Translations under genes and position numbers: made by a program
In this document: positions 1 to 9,246 of the stretch, in pieces
Layout: each line of letters opens with the position of its first letter
Position numbering within the stretch: the first letter of the stretch is position 1
Notes under the pieces: generated by a model
What the model saw: the letters and a program-made list of their open reading frames with translations, nothing else
Database searches by the model: none
What the model was told of the DNA's origin: nothing
Origin: Rhizobium sp. 32-5/1
GTDB taxonomy: Bacteria; Pseudomonadota; Alphaproteobacteria; Rhizobiales; Rhizobiaceae
Reading direction: 5' to 3'
NCBI RefSeq assembly: GCF_029537235.1
Contig: NZ_CP120640.1
Coordinates: 186,001-250,000 of the forward strand
DNA: 64,000 nt

Positions 1-3
1 CGC

Positions 4-25
4 CTATGTTATAACCATCCAGTTA
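4..25 (+). promoter_or_regulatory. Operator site A with -10 box, upstream of the CoA-transferase operon
   Basis: The palindrome TAACCATCCAGTTA lies at 12-25. A -10-like CTATGT at 4-9 ends two bases before it; the -35 box would lie outside the window. The same 14-bp palindrome (consensus TAACYAWCYRGTTA) occurs at 5098-5111, 5275-5288 and 11433-11446 in the same position relative to a -10 box. A repressor bound here would cover the start of transcription. Repression is inferred; the sequence match is direct. Confidence 0.7.
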
Positions 26-62
26 CTTAATAGCAAGACGCCGGACTTGAGTGGGAGAGGGC

Positions 63-1640
63 ATGTCGAAGATCAGAACTGCTGCGGAGGCTGTGGCCGG
101 AATAAAGGATGGAGCGATCATTGCCGTCAATTCATCGAGCGGGCTCTGCTGCCCGGACGCCGTTCTTTCGGCGCTTGGCGAGCGGTTTCGCGCCGAGGGA
201 TCACCCCGCAGTATCACTACGATCCACCCGATCGCAGCCGGAGACATGTTCGGCACCAAGGGGGTAGACCATCTAGCCCAACCCGGCATGCTTTCGACCG
301 TCATCGGCGGATCTTACCCGTCCGGTCCGTCTTCAGCCGAACCGCCGCTGATCTGGCAGATGCTCGGCCGCAACGAGATCGCCGCGTATAACGTGCCGAG
401 TGGCATCGTGTTCGACATGCTTCGCGAGGCCGCCGCCATGCGGCCGGGTGTGCTGACCAAGGTAGGATTGGATACATTCGCGGATCCGGCACAGCAGGGT
501 TGCGCCATGAATGATGCGGCGGCTGAAAAGCCGATCGTGCGCAGGGTCGAGTTTGATGGCGAGGAATGGCTCTATTTCAAGGCCATCTCGCCGACAGTCG
601 GCATTATTCGTGCCAGTACTGCCGATGAACGCGGCAACCTGACATTCGAGCATGAGGGCGCTTATCTCGGCGCCATGGAGGTGGCGCTCGCGGCACATAA
701 CAGCGGTGGCATCGTCATCGCGCAGGTCAAGCGCATTGCACAGGCCGGTTCGCTGCGGCCGCATGATGTGCGGGTGCCGGGTATCCTGATCGACTATATC
801 GTCGAGGCGCCCGACCAGCTGCAAACCACCGCAACCGTCTACGACCCTGCCATATCGGGCGAGCTGTTCCGCCCACTCGACACCTTCCGCACACCGGACT
901 TCGATGTTGCGAAGGTTATCGCGCGCCGGGTCGCCATGGAGCTGAAGAAGGGCTGGGCGGTGAACATCGGCTTCGGCATTTCGGCCAACGTGCCGCGCAT
1001 CCTGCTGGAAGAGGGGAGACATGGAGATGTGACCTGGCTGATCGAGCAGGGCGCCGTCGGTGGTATTCCGTTGCTTGATTTCAAGTTCGGGTGCTCGTCG
1101 AATGCAGAAGCCTTCGTCGCGTCACCGCACCAGTTTACCTACTTCCAGGCCGGAGGCTTTGACGCCTCGCTGCTGTCATTTCTGCAAATCGACAGCCAGG
1201 GTTCCGTCAACGTGTCCAAGCTCGCGGTTCGACCGCATGTCACGGCGGGCGCGGGCGGGTTCGTCGACATCACCTCGCGCGCGAAAAAGATCATCTTCTC
1301 CGGCTATTTCAACGCGGGTGCGAAGTTCGAAATCGCCGATGGCAAGCTGATCATCGCCAAGGAAGGCAAGGTCGCGAAGATCGTCGACAAGGTCGATCAC
1401 GTCACTTTCTCCGGCAGTCGCGGCGTCGCGCAGGGGCAGGATGTCACCTATGTCACCGAGCGATGCGTGATCAAGCTGACGCCAGACGGCCTCGTTGTCA
1501 CCGAGGTTGCGCCGGGCATCGACGTCGAGCGAGATATCCTCGCGCAGGCAGAAACTCCATTAATCATCTCAAGCGATGTCAAGGTCATGGACGCTAGGCT
1601 TTTTCAGCCGGAACGCTTCGGACTGGACCTCGGACAATGA
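63..1640 (+). CDS. Acyl-CoA:acetate/3-ketoacid CoA-transferase (YdiF/propionate CoA-transferase type)
   Basis: This is a 525-residue single-chain family I CoA-transferase that moves CoA between carboxylic acids through a glutamyl-CoA thioester. The EQGAVGG stretch (about residue 336) fits the EXGXXG motif carrying the catalytic Glu, and the length matches fused alpha+beta enzymes (about 520 residues). The ATG at 63 follows a GGAGAGG Shine-Dalgarno; a GTG at 51 is in frame but overlaps that site. The stop overlaps the next ATG (ATGA), so it is translationally coupled to the enoyl-CoA hydratase. It probably activates a carboxylic acid made by the sugar-like branch of this locus. The substrate cannot be read from sequence. 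Confidence 0.88.
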   Translation: MSKIRTAAEAVAGIKDGAIIAVNSSSGLCCPDAVLSALGERFRAEGSPRSITTIHPIAAGDMFGTKGVDHLAQPGMLSTVIGGSYPSGPSSAEPPLIWQMLGRNEIAAYNVPSGIVFDMLREAAAMRPGVLTKVGLDTFADPAQQGCAMNDAAAEKPIVRRVEFDGEEWLYFKAISPTVGIIRASTADERGNLTFEHEGAYLGAMEVALAAHNSGGIVIAQVKRIAQAGSLRPHDVRVPGILIDYIVEAPDQLQTTATVYDPAISGELFRPLDTFRTPDFDVAKVIARRVAMELKKGWAVNIGFGISANVPRILLEEGRHGDVTWLIEQGAVGGIPLLDFKFGCSSNAEAFVASPHQFTYFQAGGFDASLLSFLQIDSQGSVNVSKLAVRPHVTAGAGGFVDITSRAKKIIFSGYFNAGAKFEIADGKLIIAKEGKVAKIVDKVDHVTFSGSRGVAQGQDVTYVTERCVIKLTPDGLVVTEVAPGIDVERDILAQAETPLIISSDVKVMDARLFQPERFGLDLGQ

Positions 1641-2425
1641 CAGGGGCCACAGAAGAGCAGTTGATCAAGCTGCAGATCGATGCAGCCATCGCGATACTGA
1701 CGTTCAATCGACCGGCAAAGCTGAATGCCTTCAACGAGCCGATGGTGGAACAGCTTGCAGCGACCTGCCGGGTGATCGAGAGAAGCCCCGATGTGCGGGT
1801 TGTCATCGTGACGGGTGAAGGCAAGGCCTTTTGCGCGGGCGGAGACATCGAGGCCTGGGGCGCTAAATCGGCGCTGGATTTCGGTCGCTTTTGGCTGCGC
1901 GAGGGGCATTCGGCCTTCGATCTGCTCGCAAGGCTGAGGCAGCCGGTCATCGCGGTGCTAAATGGTCACGCGCTAGGCGGCGGCCTGGAACTGGCAGCAC
2001 TCGCCGATATGCGCATTGCAGAGGACCACGTTAAGGTCGGGCTTCCCGAGGCGGGCATCGGCGTCATCCCCGGCTGGTCGGGCACACAACGCGCCGTGCG
2101 CCGGTTTGGCTCGCAGATCGTTCGGCGCATGGCTGTCTTTGGCGAGGTTTTCAGTGCGGCACAGGCGCAGGCCTTTGGTATAGTTGATCACGTGGTGCCG
2201 AAGGGTGAAGGCATGCAGCGAGCACTTGCAATTGCCAAGCTCACGACCGAACGTGCGCCCGTCGCCACCGAGTTTGCGAAAATGCTGGTGAATGCAGCCG
2301 AGGGCGAGGAGCGGGAGCGGGTCCTCGAAGCGCTCGCCGGCATCGCGGCCGCGGGCACTGCTGATCTCGCTGAGGGCGTTGCCGCTTTCAAAGACAAACG
2401 AAAGCCAGAGTTTAAGGGCCTGTAA
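1637..2425 (+). CDS. Enoyl-CoA hydratase/isomerase (crotonase) family protein
   Basis: This 262-residue crotonase-fold enzyme would hydrate a trans-2-enoyl-CoA. The oxyanion-hole segment KAFCAGGDI and the block GGGLELA ... GLPEAGIGVIPGWSGTQR are present. Both glutamates equivalent to rat crotonase Glu144 and Glu164 are kept, which favours a true hydratase. It overlaps the CoA-transferase by four bases and lies in the same operon as a Dabb protein and glycerate kinase. With the acyl-CoA dehydrogenase at 11.5 kb and the SDR at 12.6 kb it supplies the middle step of a beta-oxidation-like sequence. The acyl substrate is unknown. Confidence 0.88.
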   Translation: MTGATEEQLIKLQIDAAIAILTFNRPAKLNAFNEPMVEQLAATCRVIERSPDVRVVIVTGEGKAFCAGGDIEAWGAKSALDFGRFWLREGHSAFDLLARLRQPVIAVLNGHALGGGLELAALADMRIAEDHVKVGLPEAGIGVIPGWSGTQRAVRRFGSQIVRRMAVFGEVFSAAQAQAFGIVDHVVPKGEGMQRALAIAKLTTERAPVATEFAKMLVNAAEGEERERVLEALAGIAAAGTADLAEGVAAFKDKRKPEFKGL

Positions 2426-2451
2426 CGGCACCTGCCCGGGAGGGGCCCGAA

Positions 2452-2751
2452 ATGATAAGACATCTGGTTTTGCTGAACGTCAATCCGGGCGTGGAGCAAG
2501 CACTCTTTGCCGCTCTGGAAGGCCTTAAATCATGGCTTGAAGGGATTGTCGATTTCCACTCAGGGCCGAATGTCTGCGTTGAACCGGGCATGGACAAGGG
2601 CTTCATTAACGCGTTCTGGATCGATTTTGCCAGTGCGCATGTGCGCGACGCTTACCTCGTGGATCAGGAGCATCGGTTGATCGGCGGGCGGATCGTCTCC
2701 AGTACGGTCGGCGGGACCGGTGGCGTTATCGTGGTGGGTATCGGGATTTGA
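2452..2751 (+). CDS. Dabb (stress-responsive alpha/beta barrel) domain protein
   Basis: This small 99-residue protein begins MIRHLVLLNVNPG and has the H-x-V/L-x-L pattern and compact ferredoxin-like length of Dabb (Pfam PF07876) proteins, which form dimeric alpha/beta barrels. Its start lies 26 bases after the hydratase, and its stop overlaps the next start, so it belongs to the operon. Family members include plant olivetolic acid cyclase and many bacterial proteins of unknown role. Here it could be a small isomerase or cyclase of the pathway. The function is not established. Confidence 0.75.
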   Translation: MIRHLVLLNVNPGVEQALFAALEGLKSWLEGIVDFHSGPNVCVEPGMDKGFINAFWIDFASAHVRDAYLVDQEHRLIGGRIVSSTVGGTGGVIVVGIGI

Positions 2752-4013
2752 CTGTGATCGAGCCTCGCGAATTTTTGGTCTCGCTGTTTCAAGCAGCTGT
2801 TGCCGCCGCTGATGCCGATCAGGCGATACGTGCCCATCTCCCGACCAAACCCAAGGGTCGTACGATCGTGGTTGGCGCGGGCAAGGGTGCCGCGCATCTG
2901 GCGCGGGCGCTGGAGCGGGCGTGGGGAGAGCCACTCGAAGGGGTTGTCGTTACCCGCTACGGGTTCGGCGTGCCGTGCGACACCATCGAGGTGCTGGAAG
3001 CGTCGCATCCGGTGCCGGATGCCGCTGGCCTCGTTGCCTCGGAGCGTTTGCTGTCCGGGGTCTCTGGTCTGAGCGAAGACGATCTGGTTATAGCCCTCAT
3101 TTGCGGCGGCGGCTCCGCCCTGCTGCCGGCGCCTGCTGATGGGCTGGACCTTTCCGACGAGATCGCCCTGAATGAAGTGCTGCTCGCAAGCGGTGCTCCG
3201 ATTTCCGCGATGAACACGATCCGCAAGCAGGTTTCCCGCATCAAGGGCGGCAGGCTTGCCGCGGCTGCCTGGCCCGCGCGCGTCGTCAGTCTCATCGTTT
3301 CCGATATTCCGGGCGACAACGCCGCCGACGTGGCATCAGGCCCGACGCTGGCCGATAACAGCGGGCCTGAGGATGCGCTAGCAGCAATCCGCCGGTACGG
3401 GATAGACCTTCCGGACAAGCTGCTCCGACATATCGAAAGCGGCGCCCCGGTTCCTCCACTTCCCTCAGACCCGCGGTTTCAGCGCCACTCCCACCGTATC
3501 ATCGCATCCGCATCCATCTCGCTTGAAGCGGCGGCCTCGGCAGCACGTGCTGCCGGAATTCCAGCTGTTATCCTGTCGGACTCCATTGAGGGAGAAGCGC
3601 GGGAGGCTGCTCACGTCCATGCAGCAATTACCCGTGAGGTGCGGCTCCGGAACCGGCCGTTCACCGGGCCCGTGGTCATTCTCTCCGGCGGCGAAACCAC
3701 CGTCACCCTTAAGGGCCGGGGCAAGGGTGGGCGCAACACCGAATTCCTGCTGTCGCTGGCGCTTGGAATCGATGGCCATGAGGGGGTTCACGCGCTCGCT
3801 GCCGATACGGATGGAATTGATGGTAGCGAGAACAATGCCGGCGCGTTCGCGGACGGATCGACGATCCTGCGCCTGCAGTCGTCGGGGCTGGACCCGTTCA
3901 CCTTGCTGTCAAACAATGATGCGTGGACCGCGTTTCATGCGCTCGGCGATCTCTTCGTGCCCGGTCCAACCGGCACGAATGTCAATGATTTCCGGGCGAT
4001 CCTGATCCGGTAA
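2748..4013 (+). CDS. Glycerate 2-kinase, class II (GckA/TtuD, MOFRL family)
   Basis: This 421-residue protein has the DUF4147 glycerate-kinase N-terminus (VVGAGKGAAHLARALE near residue 40, CGGGSALLPAP near residue 120) and a C-terminal MOFRL domain ending in GPTGTNVNDFRAILI. The family phosphorylates D-glycerate to 2-phosphoglycerate with ATP. The TTG at 2748 overlaps the Dabb stop; GTG at 2754 is an alternative. It is the last gene of the first operon, so the pathway is expected to release glycerate, or hydroxypyruvate/tartronate semialdehyde that is reduced to it. This links the locus to lower glycolysis. Confidence 0.88.
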   Translation: MTVIEPREFLVSLFQAAVAAADADQAIRAHLPTKPKGRTIVVGAGKGAAHLARALERAWGEPLEGVVVTRYGFGVPCDTIEVLEASHPVPDAAGLVASERLLSGVSGLSEDDLVIALICGGGSALLPAPADGLDLSDEIALNEVLLASGAPISAMNTIRKQVSRIKGGRLAAAAWPARVVSLIVSDIPGDNAADVASGPTLADNSGPEDALAAIRRYGIDLPDKLLRHIESGAPVPPLPSDPRFQRHSHRIIASASISLEAAASAARAAGIPAVILSDSIEGEAREAAHVHAAITREVRLRNRPFTGPVVILSGGETTVTLKGRGKGGRNTEFLLSLALGIDGHEGVHALAADTDGIDGSENNAGAFADGSTILRLQSSGLDPFTLLSNNDAWTAFHALGDLFVPGPTGTNVNDFRAILIR

Positions 4014-4019
4014 CCGTCA

Positions 4020-4057
4020 AGTGACCGGCGAACTCTGTTGCGAGGTCGCCGGTGACT
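4020..4057. terminator. Hairpin between convergent genes, probable bidirectional terminator
   Basis: AGTGACCGGCGA at 4020-4031 pairs with TCGCCGGTGACT at 4046-4057 apart from one mismatch. It sits exactly between the convergent stops of glycerate kinase (4013) and aldo/keto reductase (4061). There is no clear U-tract, so termination is inferred from position and stem strength. Confidence 0.5.
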
Positions 4058-4060
4058 GCC

Positions 4061-5077
4061 TTAAGCAGGCGTCGGCGCGTCTTCGCGAAGCAGCCCCTTG
4101 GACTTTAGCGCCGCCCAGAATTCGGTCGGTATCGGATGGCTAAACCATTCAAGGTTCTTCTGAAGCTGTTCGACCGTGCGCGTTCCTGCCACGAAAGACG
4201 GGATTGCCGGGTGCGCGACCACGAACTGCATGGCAGCGGCGGGCAGGGGAACATTGAACTCCCGGCAGACGGCCTCGATACCGCGCACCTTGGCCAGGAT
4301 TGGTTCGGGTGCGGGTGCATAATTATACTTCGCACCTTCGATTGCGCCGGTCGCCAGGATGCCCGAGTTGAAGCCGCCACCAATGATGACGGCCGCGTTC
4401 CGCTCCTCGCAAAGCGGCAGGAAGGCATCCAGCGATTCCTGCTCCAGCAGAGTATAGCGTCCGGCCAGCAGAAAGCAGTCGAAGTCCCGCTGCTTCAGCG
4501 CCTCATGGCAAACCTCCCACTCATTGACGCCAACCCCGATGGCCTTCACAACGCCCTCGTCGCGCAGTTGGGCCAACGCTTTCCATGTGCCATCCATGGC
4601 CTGCTTGAAAACCTCTGGCTGGTCGGCGCCACGGGTGAAAACGTCGATGTCATGGATGAAGCAGATGTCCATCCGTTCCAGCGCCATACGCTGAAGCGAG
4701 TCCTCGAAGGCACGCATCGTGCCATCATATGTGTAATCGAAAATCAGTTCGTTAGCGGCCGCGTTGTTCCATGGCGCGAAATCGATTTCCGACCGCCGCT
4801 TCGGCTTCAGGCGCCGCCCGACCTTGGACGACAGCACGAAATCGTCCCGGTTTTTCCAGCGCAGCGAATGGCCGGTCCGCAGTTCCGCCAGCCCGTGGCC
4901 ATACATGGGCGCGGTATCGTAGAACCGCACGCCACTGTCCCAAGCGGTCTGTATCATCTGGTCCGAGGTTTCCTCGTCGATCGGACGGAAAATATTGCCG
5001 ATTGGCGCCGTGCCAAATGCAAAACTGGTCACGTCCAGATCGACACGGCCGAATTTCCTCGTGGTTGATGGCTTCAT
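4061..5077 (-). CDS. Aldo/keto reductase (D-threo-aldose 1-dehydrogenase / pyridoxal 4-dehydrogenase-like)
   Basis: This 338-residue AKR would catalyse NAD(P)-dependent oxidoreduction of a sugar or aldehyde. FYDTAPMYGHG (about residues 52-62) holds the catalytic Asp and Tyr, followed by LSSKVGRRLK with the catalytic Lys, and IHDID replaces the usual substrate-pocket His motif. Overall it resembles the L-fucose/D-threo-aldose 1-dehydrogenase branch. It is transcribed away from the VOC/ABC operon and has its own promoter with operator B. It may perform the first oxidation of the imported compound. Specificity is inferred from subfamily only. Confidence 0.85.
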   Translation of the reverse strand: MKPSTTRKFGRVDLDVTSFAFGTAPIGNIFRPIDEETSDQMIQTAWDSGVRFYDTAPMYGHGLAELRTGHSLRWKNRDDFVLSSKVGRRLKPKRRSEIDFAPWNNAAANELIFDYTYDGTMRAFEDSLQRMALERMDICFIHDIDVFTRGADQPEVFKQAMDGTWKALAQLRDEGVVKAIGVGVNEWEVCHEALKQRDFDCFLLAGRYTLLEQESLDAFLPLCEERNAAVIIGGGFNSGILATGAIEGAKYNYAPAPEPILAKVRGIEAVCREFNVPLPAAAMQFVVAHPAIPSFVAGTRTVEQLQKNLEWFSHPIPTEFWAALKSKGLLREDAPTPA

Positions 5078-5097
5078 AGAACCCTCCCTTCCATCAA

Positions 5098-5141
5098 TAA
5101 CTATCTAGTTACTTATAGTGCTGATGGCGCGACCATGGCAA
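5098..5141 (-). promoter_or_regulatory. Promoter and operator site B for the aldo/keto reductase
   Basis: On the minus strand, TTGCCA (5136-5141), a 17-base spacer and CTATAA (5113-5118) form a sigma70-like promoter. One base after the -10 box comes the palindrome at 5098-5111 (plus strand TAACTATCTAGTTA), a perfect 5-4-5 inverted repeat. The geometry matches sites A, C and D. Confidence 0.7.
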
Positions 5142-5242
5142 GTGCTTGCAACAGATTGGCGGCGAGAAACTTGGCGCCGTCATATCATGTGAGTGTCGCG
5201 ATGACTTTTCCGAACAAACCCAAACCAGTTTGCAAAACCACA

Positions 5243-5288
5243 TTGACTTAGTAACCGGATCGTGCATAGTTAAATAACTAACCAGTTA
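5243..5288 (+). promoter_or_regulatory. Promoter and operator site C for the VOC/ABC transporter operon
   Basis: TTGACT (5243-5248), a 17-base spacer and ATAGTT (5266-5271) are followed three bases later by TAACTAACCAGTTA (5275-5288). A leader of about 70 bases separates this from the TTG start at 5360. It is divergent from site B, with about 100 bases between the two -35 boxes. Confidence 0.7.
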
Positions 5289-5359
5289 CATATATGCTGG
5301 TTGTGCCGCCCGGGAGGGCGAAGGCCGGGGACAAGGAGAGCCCGGCAAGGAGGAGAATT

Positions 5360-5875
5360 TTGAAAGTCTTTGGCATTGACCACGTCGGCTTCACCGTGCC
5401 CGACCTGGATGAAGCGGTTTCGTTCTTCGAAACGATCTTTGGCGCTGTCACGATCCTGACGACTGGCAAAGTGGACGTTGACGGCGATTTCATGCGGCGG
5501 CGCCTCGGTGTGCCGGAGCACTGTCGGATCGAAAATATTAAAGTTCTTCGCTTCGGCAATGGAAGCAACATGGAGCTCTTTCAGTATTCTGGGGAGACGA
5601 CGAACGACGCGTTGAAACGCAACAGTCAGCCGGGTGGCTTTCACGTCGCGTTCCAGGTTGACGACGCCGTTTCCACAGCCGAGCGTCTGCGGGAAAAGGG
5701 TGTCGAAGTTCTGGATGGCCCGACATATATCGATACTGGTGCAATGAAAGGGCTGACCTGGCTCTATCTGCGGGCGCCGTGGGGCCAATTCCTGGAAATT
5801 GTCAGCATGACCGGACCGCTTGGTTACGAGGCCGAGGGTGGCCCTAAACTCTGGTCACCGGTCACGAACGCGTAA
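5360..5875 (+). CDS. VOC (glyoxalase/bleomycin-resistance) superfamily protein
   Basis: This protein of about 171 residues has two VOC modules: FGIDHVGFTVPDLDEAVSFF at the N-terminus and GGFHVAFQVDD near the middle, with a metal-ligand-like final Glu in QFLEIVSM. The TTG at 5360 is preferred because AAGGAGGAG stands just before it; an in-frame ATG at 5294 lacks such a site. It is first in an operon with the sugar ABC importer. VOC enzymes include glyoxalase I and methylmalonyl-CoA epimerase, so an isomerase or epimerase acting on a pathway intermediate is plausible but unproven. Confidence 0.78.
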   Translation: MKVFGIDHVGFTVPDLDEAVSFFETIFGAVTILTTGKVDVDGDFMRRRLGVPEHCRIENIKVLRFGNGSNMELFQYSGETTNDALKRNSQPGGFHVAFQVDDAVSTAERLREKGVEVLDGPTYIDTGAMKGLTWLYLRAPWGQFLEIVSMTGPLGYEAEGGPKLWSPVTNA

Positions 5876-6001
5876 GCGCATTCCACCTCAATAATGAGGT
5901 GTGAAATCCGCCCTTGGTTTCCCCAGGGGCGGCATCAAGAAACTGTGCCCAAAAGCTTGGGGGCGGTCGATCGTTTCATTCGAATATGGAGGAGCATTTC
6001 G

Positions 6002-7413
6002 ATGGGAATATGGAATAAATCCACTATCGCTTTAGGCGTTGCAGCACTGATGAGCAGCAGCGTTTGGGCGCAGGACAAGCCCTTTGCCGGCGTCGAGCTG
6101 AAAATGCTCGGCATCGGCGATACGTCAGTGACACGCGTCGCGCCGCTGGTGGGCGAGTTTGAAGAGCTGACTGGCATCAAGGTGCAGATCGACCAACTTC
6201 CCTATCCCGGCCTGATCGACAAGATCATCGTTGAATCGAGTTCGGACAGCCCGACTTATCAATTGCTTTGGATCGACAGCCCCTGGGTAGGGCTACTCGG
6301 CGAGTCAGGGGCTCTTGAGGACCTGACGTCTCGCGCCAAGCGAGATGCAACCGAAATCGGACTGGACGATATCGTGCCCATCCAGCTGCAGGAAAATACC
6401 TGGCAGGGCAAGCTGCTTGCCTTTCCGGCCTCCGGCATGACCTGGCTTCAGCAATACCGCGCCGATCTGCTCGAAAATCCTGATGAACAGGCCAACTTCA
6501 AGAAGAAGTACGGCTACGATCTCGCTCCGGCCAAGACCTGGGCCCAATATCGCGATATCGCCGAATTCTTCACCCGCAAAAAAGGTGATCTGGCCGGCGG
6601 CAAGCCGTTGGAAAACGACCTCTACGGCGTCAGCCAGTCCTATAGTCGCGTCCAAGGTGCAATCACCCACGATTACTTCCCGTTCATGCGCTCTTTCGGG
6701 GGTGATTACTGGGATCCGAAGACGGGCCTTTGCGCCATGACAGGCGAACCGCACATCAAAGCGGCGGAATACATGAAGTCGCTCATCCCGTTCAATCCGC
6801 CAGATTATCTCGGCCTGATGTGGGACATCCAGTCTGGCTTCATGGAGCGTGGCGAAGCGGCCGAGGCTGCCTATTGGAGCGTCCGGTCGGTGCGCCTGAC
6901 CAATCCCGAAGAGGCAGTGCTGGCCAAAATCGGCAAGGCCGGTTTTGCCGCCAACCCCGAATCCGACGCCGGCCCACAGCCAACCTATACCGGTACGCTC
7001 GGTTTTGCCGTCAACGCCAAATCGCCGGACAAGGAAAAGGACGCGGCCTGGGAGTTCATCAAATGGGCAACGAGCGAGAAGTTGATGCGCCGCTTCGCCG
7101 ATGAGGGCAAGGGGTGAGCCAGTTCCGCAAGTCCATCCTTGGCGACGCCAAGCTGCAGGAGAAATACCCCTATTACAAGGTCCTGCTCGACAGCCAGGTC
7201 AATGCGCGCCGCCGTATTTTCCATCCCTTCTATCAGGCCGTGGAAGAGAATTTCGGCGTGGAACTCAGCAAATACATGGCCGGCGAAACGGCCACCGCCC
7301 AGGAAGCGTTGACGACAGCGTGCAACGCCGTCAACACGCAGCTCCAGATGTTTCCGGCCGACCAGCGCCTGCGCTGGATCAATGATGCTCCGGCTGAAGT
7401 CCTGAAGAAGTAA
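6002..7413 (+). pseudogene. ABC sugar transporter substrate-binding protein, one-base frameshift
   Basis: This is a family 1 extracellular solute-binding protein with a Sec signal peptide (MGIWNKSTIALGVAAL..., cleavage near SSVWAQ) and GGAGGAG upstream of the ATG at 6002. The frame stops at 7117 just after residues LMRRFADEGKG. The remaining C-terminus (SQFRKSILGDAKLQEKYPYY onward) continues without a gap in another frame from 7114 to 7413. One extra G in the run at 7111-7114 would restore a 470-residue protein of normal length. A base-calling error is more likely than decay, since all downstream genes are intact. It delivers the unknown substrate to the permeases at 7.5-9.2 kb. Confidence 0.85.
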
Positions 7414-7421
7414 GGTTGCGA

Positions 7422-7447
7422 TCCGCCTGGACTTGCGTCCGGGCGGA
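7422..7447 (+). terminator. Intercistronic hairpin after the binding-protein gene
   Basis: TCCGCCTGGAC, the loop TTGC and GTCCGGGCGGA form an 11-bp stem with one G-T pair, nine bases after the binding-protein stop. There is no U-tract. Hairpins here in ABC operons usually stabilise the upstream mRNA or attenuate the permease genes, so partial termination is an inference. Confidence 0.45.
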
Positions 7448-7470
7448 CACCTCCGTTGGAAAGATCCGTC

Positions 7471-8364
7471 ATGAACCACACTGTGAGCCGCGACCGGCGC
7501 ATTGCGCTCGTCTTCCTTTTGCCAGCGGTCGTCATCCTTTTCGTAACGACCATCTACCCGATGCTTTATGCGCTCTGGCTGAGCTTCCGCAGCTATGATC
7601 TTTCCAAGCCGTTCATTCCCAGGGTCTTCGTCGGCGTGGCGAATTACGTGGAAGTCCTCAGTTCCCAAGCGTTCCTGCATGCGCTGTTGACCACGTTCAA
7701 GCTGATGGCCATGACACTTTCCGTCCAGGTCGTGCTTGGTGTGGGCATTGCGCTACTCGTGACGCAGAAACTGCCGGGCATGGCGGTCGTGCGTACCTTA
7801 CTGCTTATCCCCATGATGATCTCGCCTGTTATCGTCGGTCTGGTCTGGCTGTTTCTGTACTTCCCAGAATTGGGCTATCTCAATTATTTCCTCAGCCTGG
7901 TCGGCATCGGCCCCGTCGCCTGGATCACCAGCACAGGCTGGGCGCTAACGGCCATTGCCATCGCCGATATCTGGCAGTGGACACCGTTCTTCATGATGGG
8001 GACGGCTGCCGCCTTGCAGAGCCTGTCGCCAGAACCCTATGAGGCGGCGCGGATTGATGGCAACAGCCGCTTCGATGTCTTTCGCTACATCACGCTGCCG
8101 CAGCTCAAGCCGGTGATCATCAGTCTGCTATTCCTTCGTGCCATCGACGCCTTCAAGATTTACGACATCATTTTCGTTCTGACGAAGGGCGGCCCGGCCG
8201 ACGCCACGGAAGTCATCTCTCTCTACATCTACCGGCAGAGCTTTACATTCTGGCGCATGGGTGTCGGTGCGGCGGCTTCCTTTGTCTCGCTCATCATTAT
8301 TACCATCCTGATCACCTTCTTCTTCAAGTCCTTGCAGCGCAGCCAGGCTGCGTTGGCGAGATGA
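7471..8364 (+). CDS. Carbohydrate ABC transporter permease (MalF/UgpA type)
   Basis: This 297-residue inner-membrane permease has about six helices. The first is IALVFLLPAVVILFVTTIYPMLYALWL, and the cytoplasmic EAA-like loop reads EAARIDGNSRFDVFRYITLPQL (about residues 190-212), which contacts the ATPase. The ATG at 7471 is preferred to the in-frame TTG at 7456 because GGAAAG lies at a good distance. It is followed by a second permease and an ATPase in one operon under site C. It forms a heterodimer with the next gene product. Confidence 0.9.
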   Translation: MNHTVSRDRRIALVFLLPAVVILFVTTIYPMLYALWLSFRSYDLSKPFIPRVFVGVANYVEVLSSQAFLHALLTTFKLMAMTLSVQVVLGVGIALLVTQKLPGMAVVRTLLLIPMMISPVIVGLVWLFLYFPELGYLNYFLSLVGIGPVAWITSTGWALTAIAIADIWQWTPFFMMGTAAALQSLSPEPYEAARIDGNSRFDVFRYITLPQLKPVIISLLFLRAIDAFKIYDIIFVLTKGGPADATEVISLYIYRQSFTFWRMGVGAAASFVSLIIITILITFFFKSLQRSQAALAR

Positions 8365-8377
8365 GCGGAGCAAAGCC

Positions 8378-9202
8378 ATGACCGCCAACGCACGCGAGAA
8401 AATCCTTTTATATATCTTGATCGCCATCGTTTTGATCGTGTTCATGACACCGATCTATCTGATCGTGGTGTCTTCGTTGAAGCCGTCAGCGCTGATGTTC
8501 TCCCGGCCGCCGACTTTCATCTTCACGCCGACATTGCAGCATTACTACGACCTCTTCACCATGCGGCCCTTTCATCTGCAGATCCTCAACAGCCTGATCG
8601 TTGCCTTGGGATCGACAGCGTTCAGCCTCGTCGTGGGCTCGCTGGCCGCCTATGCCATCTCGCGCATCAAAAGCCGATGGATCAACGACGTCTCTTTCTG
8701 GATCCTGTCGATGCGGATGTTTCCACCCATCGCGGTCGTCGTTCCCTATTACATCATCTTCAAGTCGATCGGCCTTCTCGACACGCCGCTGGCCCTCATT
8801 ATCGTCTACTCCACGTTCAACATTCCGCTGACGGTTTGGTTGATGAAAGGATTTTTCGACGAGGTACCGGAAGCGCTCGAAGAGGCGGCACAGGTGGATG
8901 GCCATGGCGTCATTGCCACCTTCTGGTACGTGACGCTGCCGTTGACCGCCCCTGGCCTCGCAGTCGCAGCGGTCTTCTGTTTCATCTTTTCGTGGAACGA
9001 GTTTCTCTTCGCGCTGATGCTCACAGGCTCGAAGGCGCAAACCGTAACCATCGCCGTCATGTCCTTCTGGTCGAGTGATGCCGTGCAGTGGGGCCGCATC
9101 ATGGCCGGATCGTTCGTGGTTCTTATCCCCGGTGTGATTTTCGTCCTGACGTGCCAGCGCTGGCTCGTCAAGGGACTTACCATGGGCTCGGTCAAGGGCT
9201 GA
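8378..9202 (+). CDS. Carbohydrate ABC transporter permease (MalG/UgpE type)
   Basis: This 274-residue inner-membrane protein has six predicted helices and the EAA loop EALEEAAQVDGHGVIATFWYVTLPL. The C-terminus LVKGLTMGSVKG is typical of MalG-type permeases. It starts 13 bases after the first permease stop. It completes the transmembrane pore of the importer whose ligand is probably a sugar, polyol or sugar acid, judging by family and the adjacent dehydrogenases. Confidence 0.9.
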   Translation: MTANAREKILLYILIAIVLIVFMTPIYLIVVSSLKPSALMFSRPPTFIFTPTLQHYYDLFTMRPFHLQILNSLIVALGSTAFSLVVGSLAAYAISRIKSRWINDVSFWILSMRMFPPIAVVVPYYIIFKSIGLLDTPLALIIVYSTFNIPLTVWLMKGFFDEVPEALEEAAQVDGHGVIATFWYVTLPLTAPGLAVAAVFCFIFSWNEFLFALMLTGSKAQTVTIAVMSFWSSDAVQWGRIMAGSFVVLIPGVIFVLTCQRWLVKGLTMGSVKG

Positions 9203-9246
9203 AGCCCGGCTGCCCATCAACGCGACACTTTTTGAGGAGTATGTCC

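Noticed and set aside
7108..7120. Programmed -1 frameshift in the binding-protein gene
   Set aside because: The GGGG run lacks a classical slippery heptamer, and eight more one-base losses of the same kind occur across unrelated genes, so sequence error explains it better.
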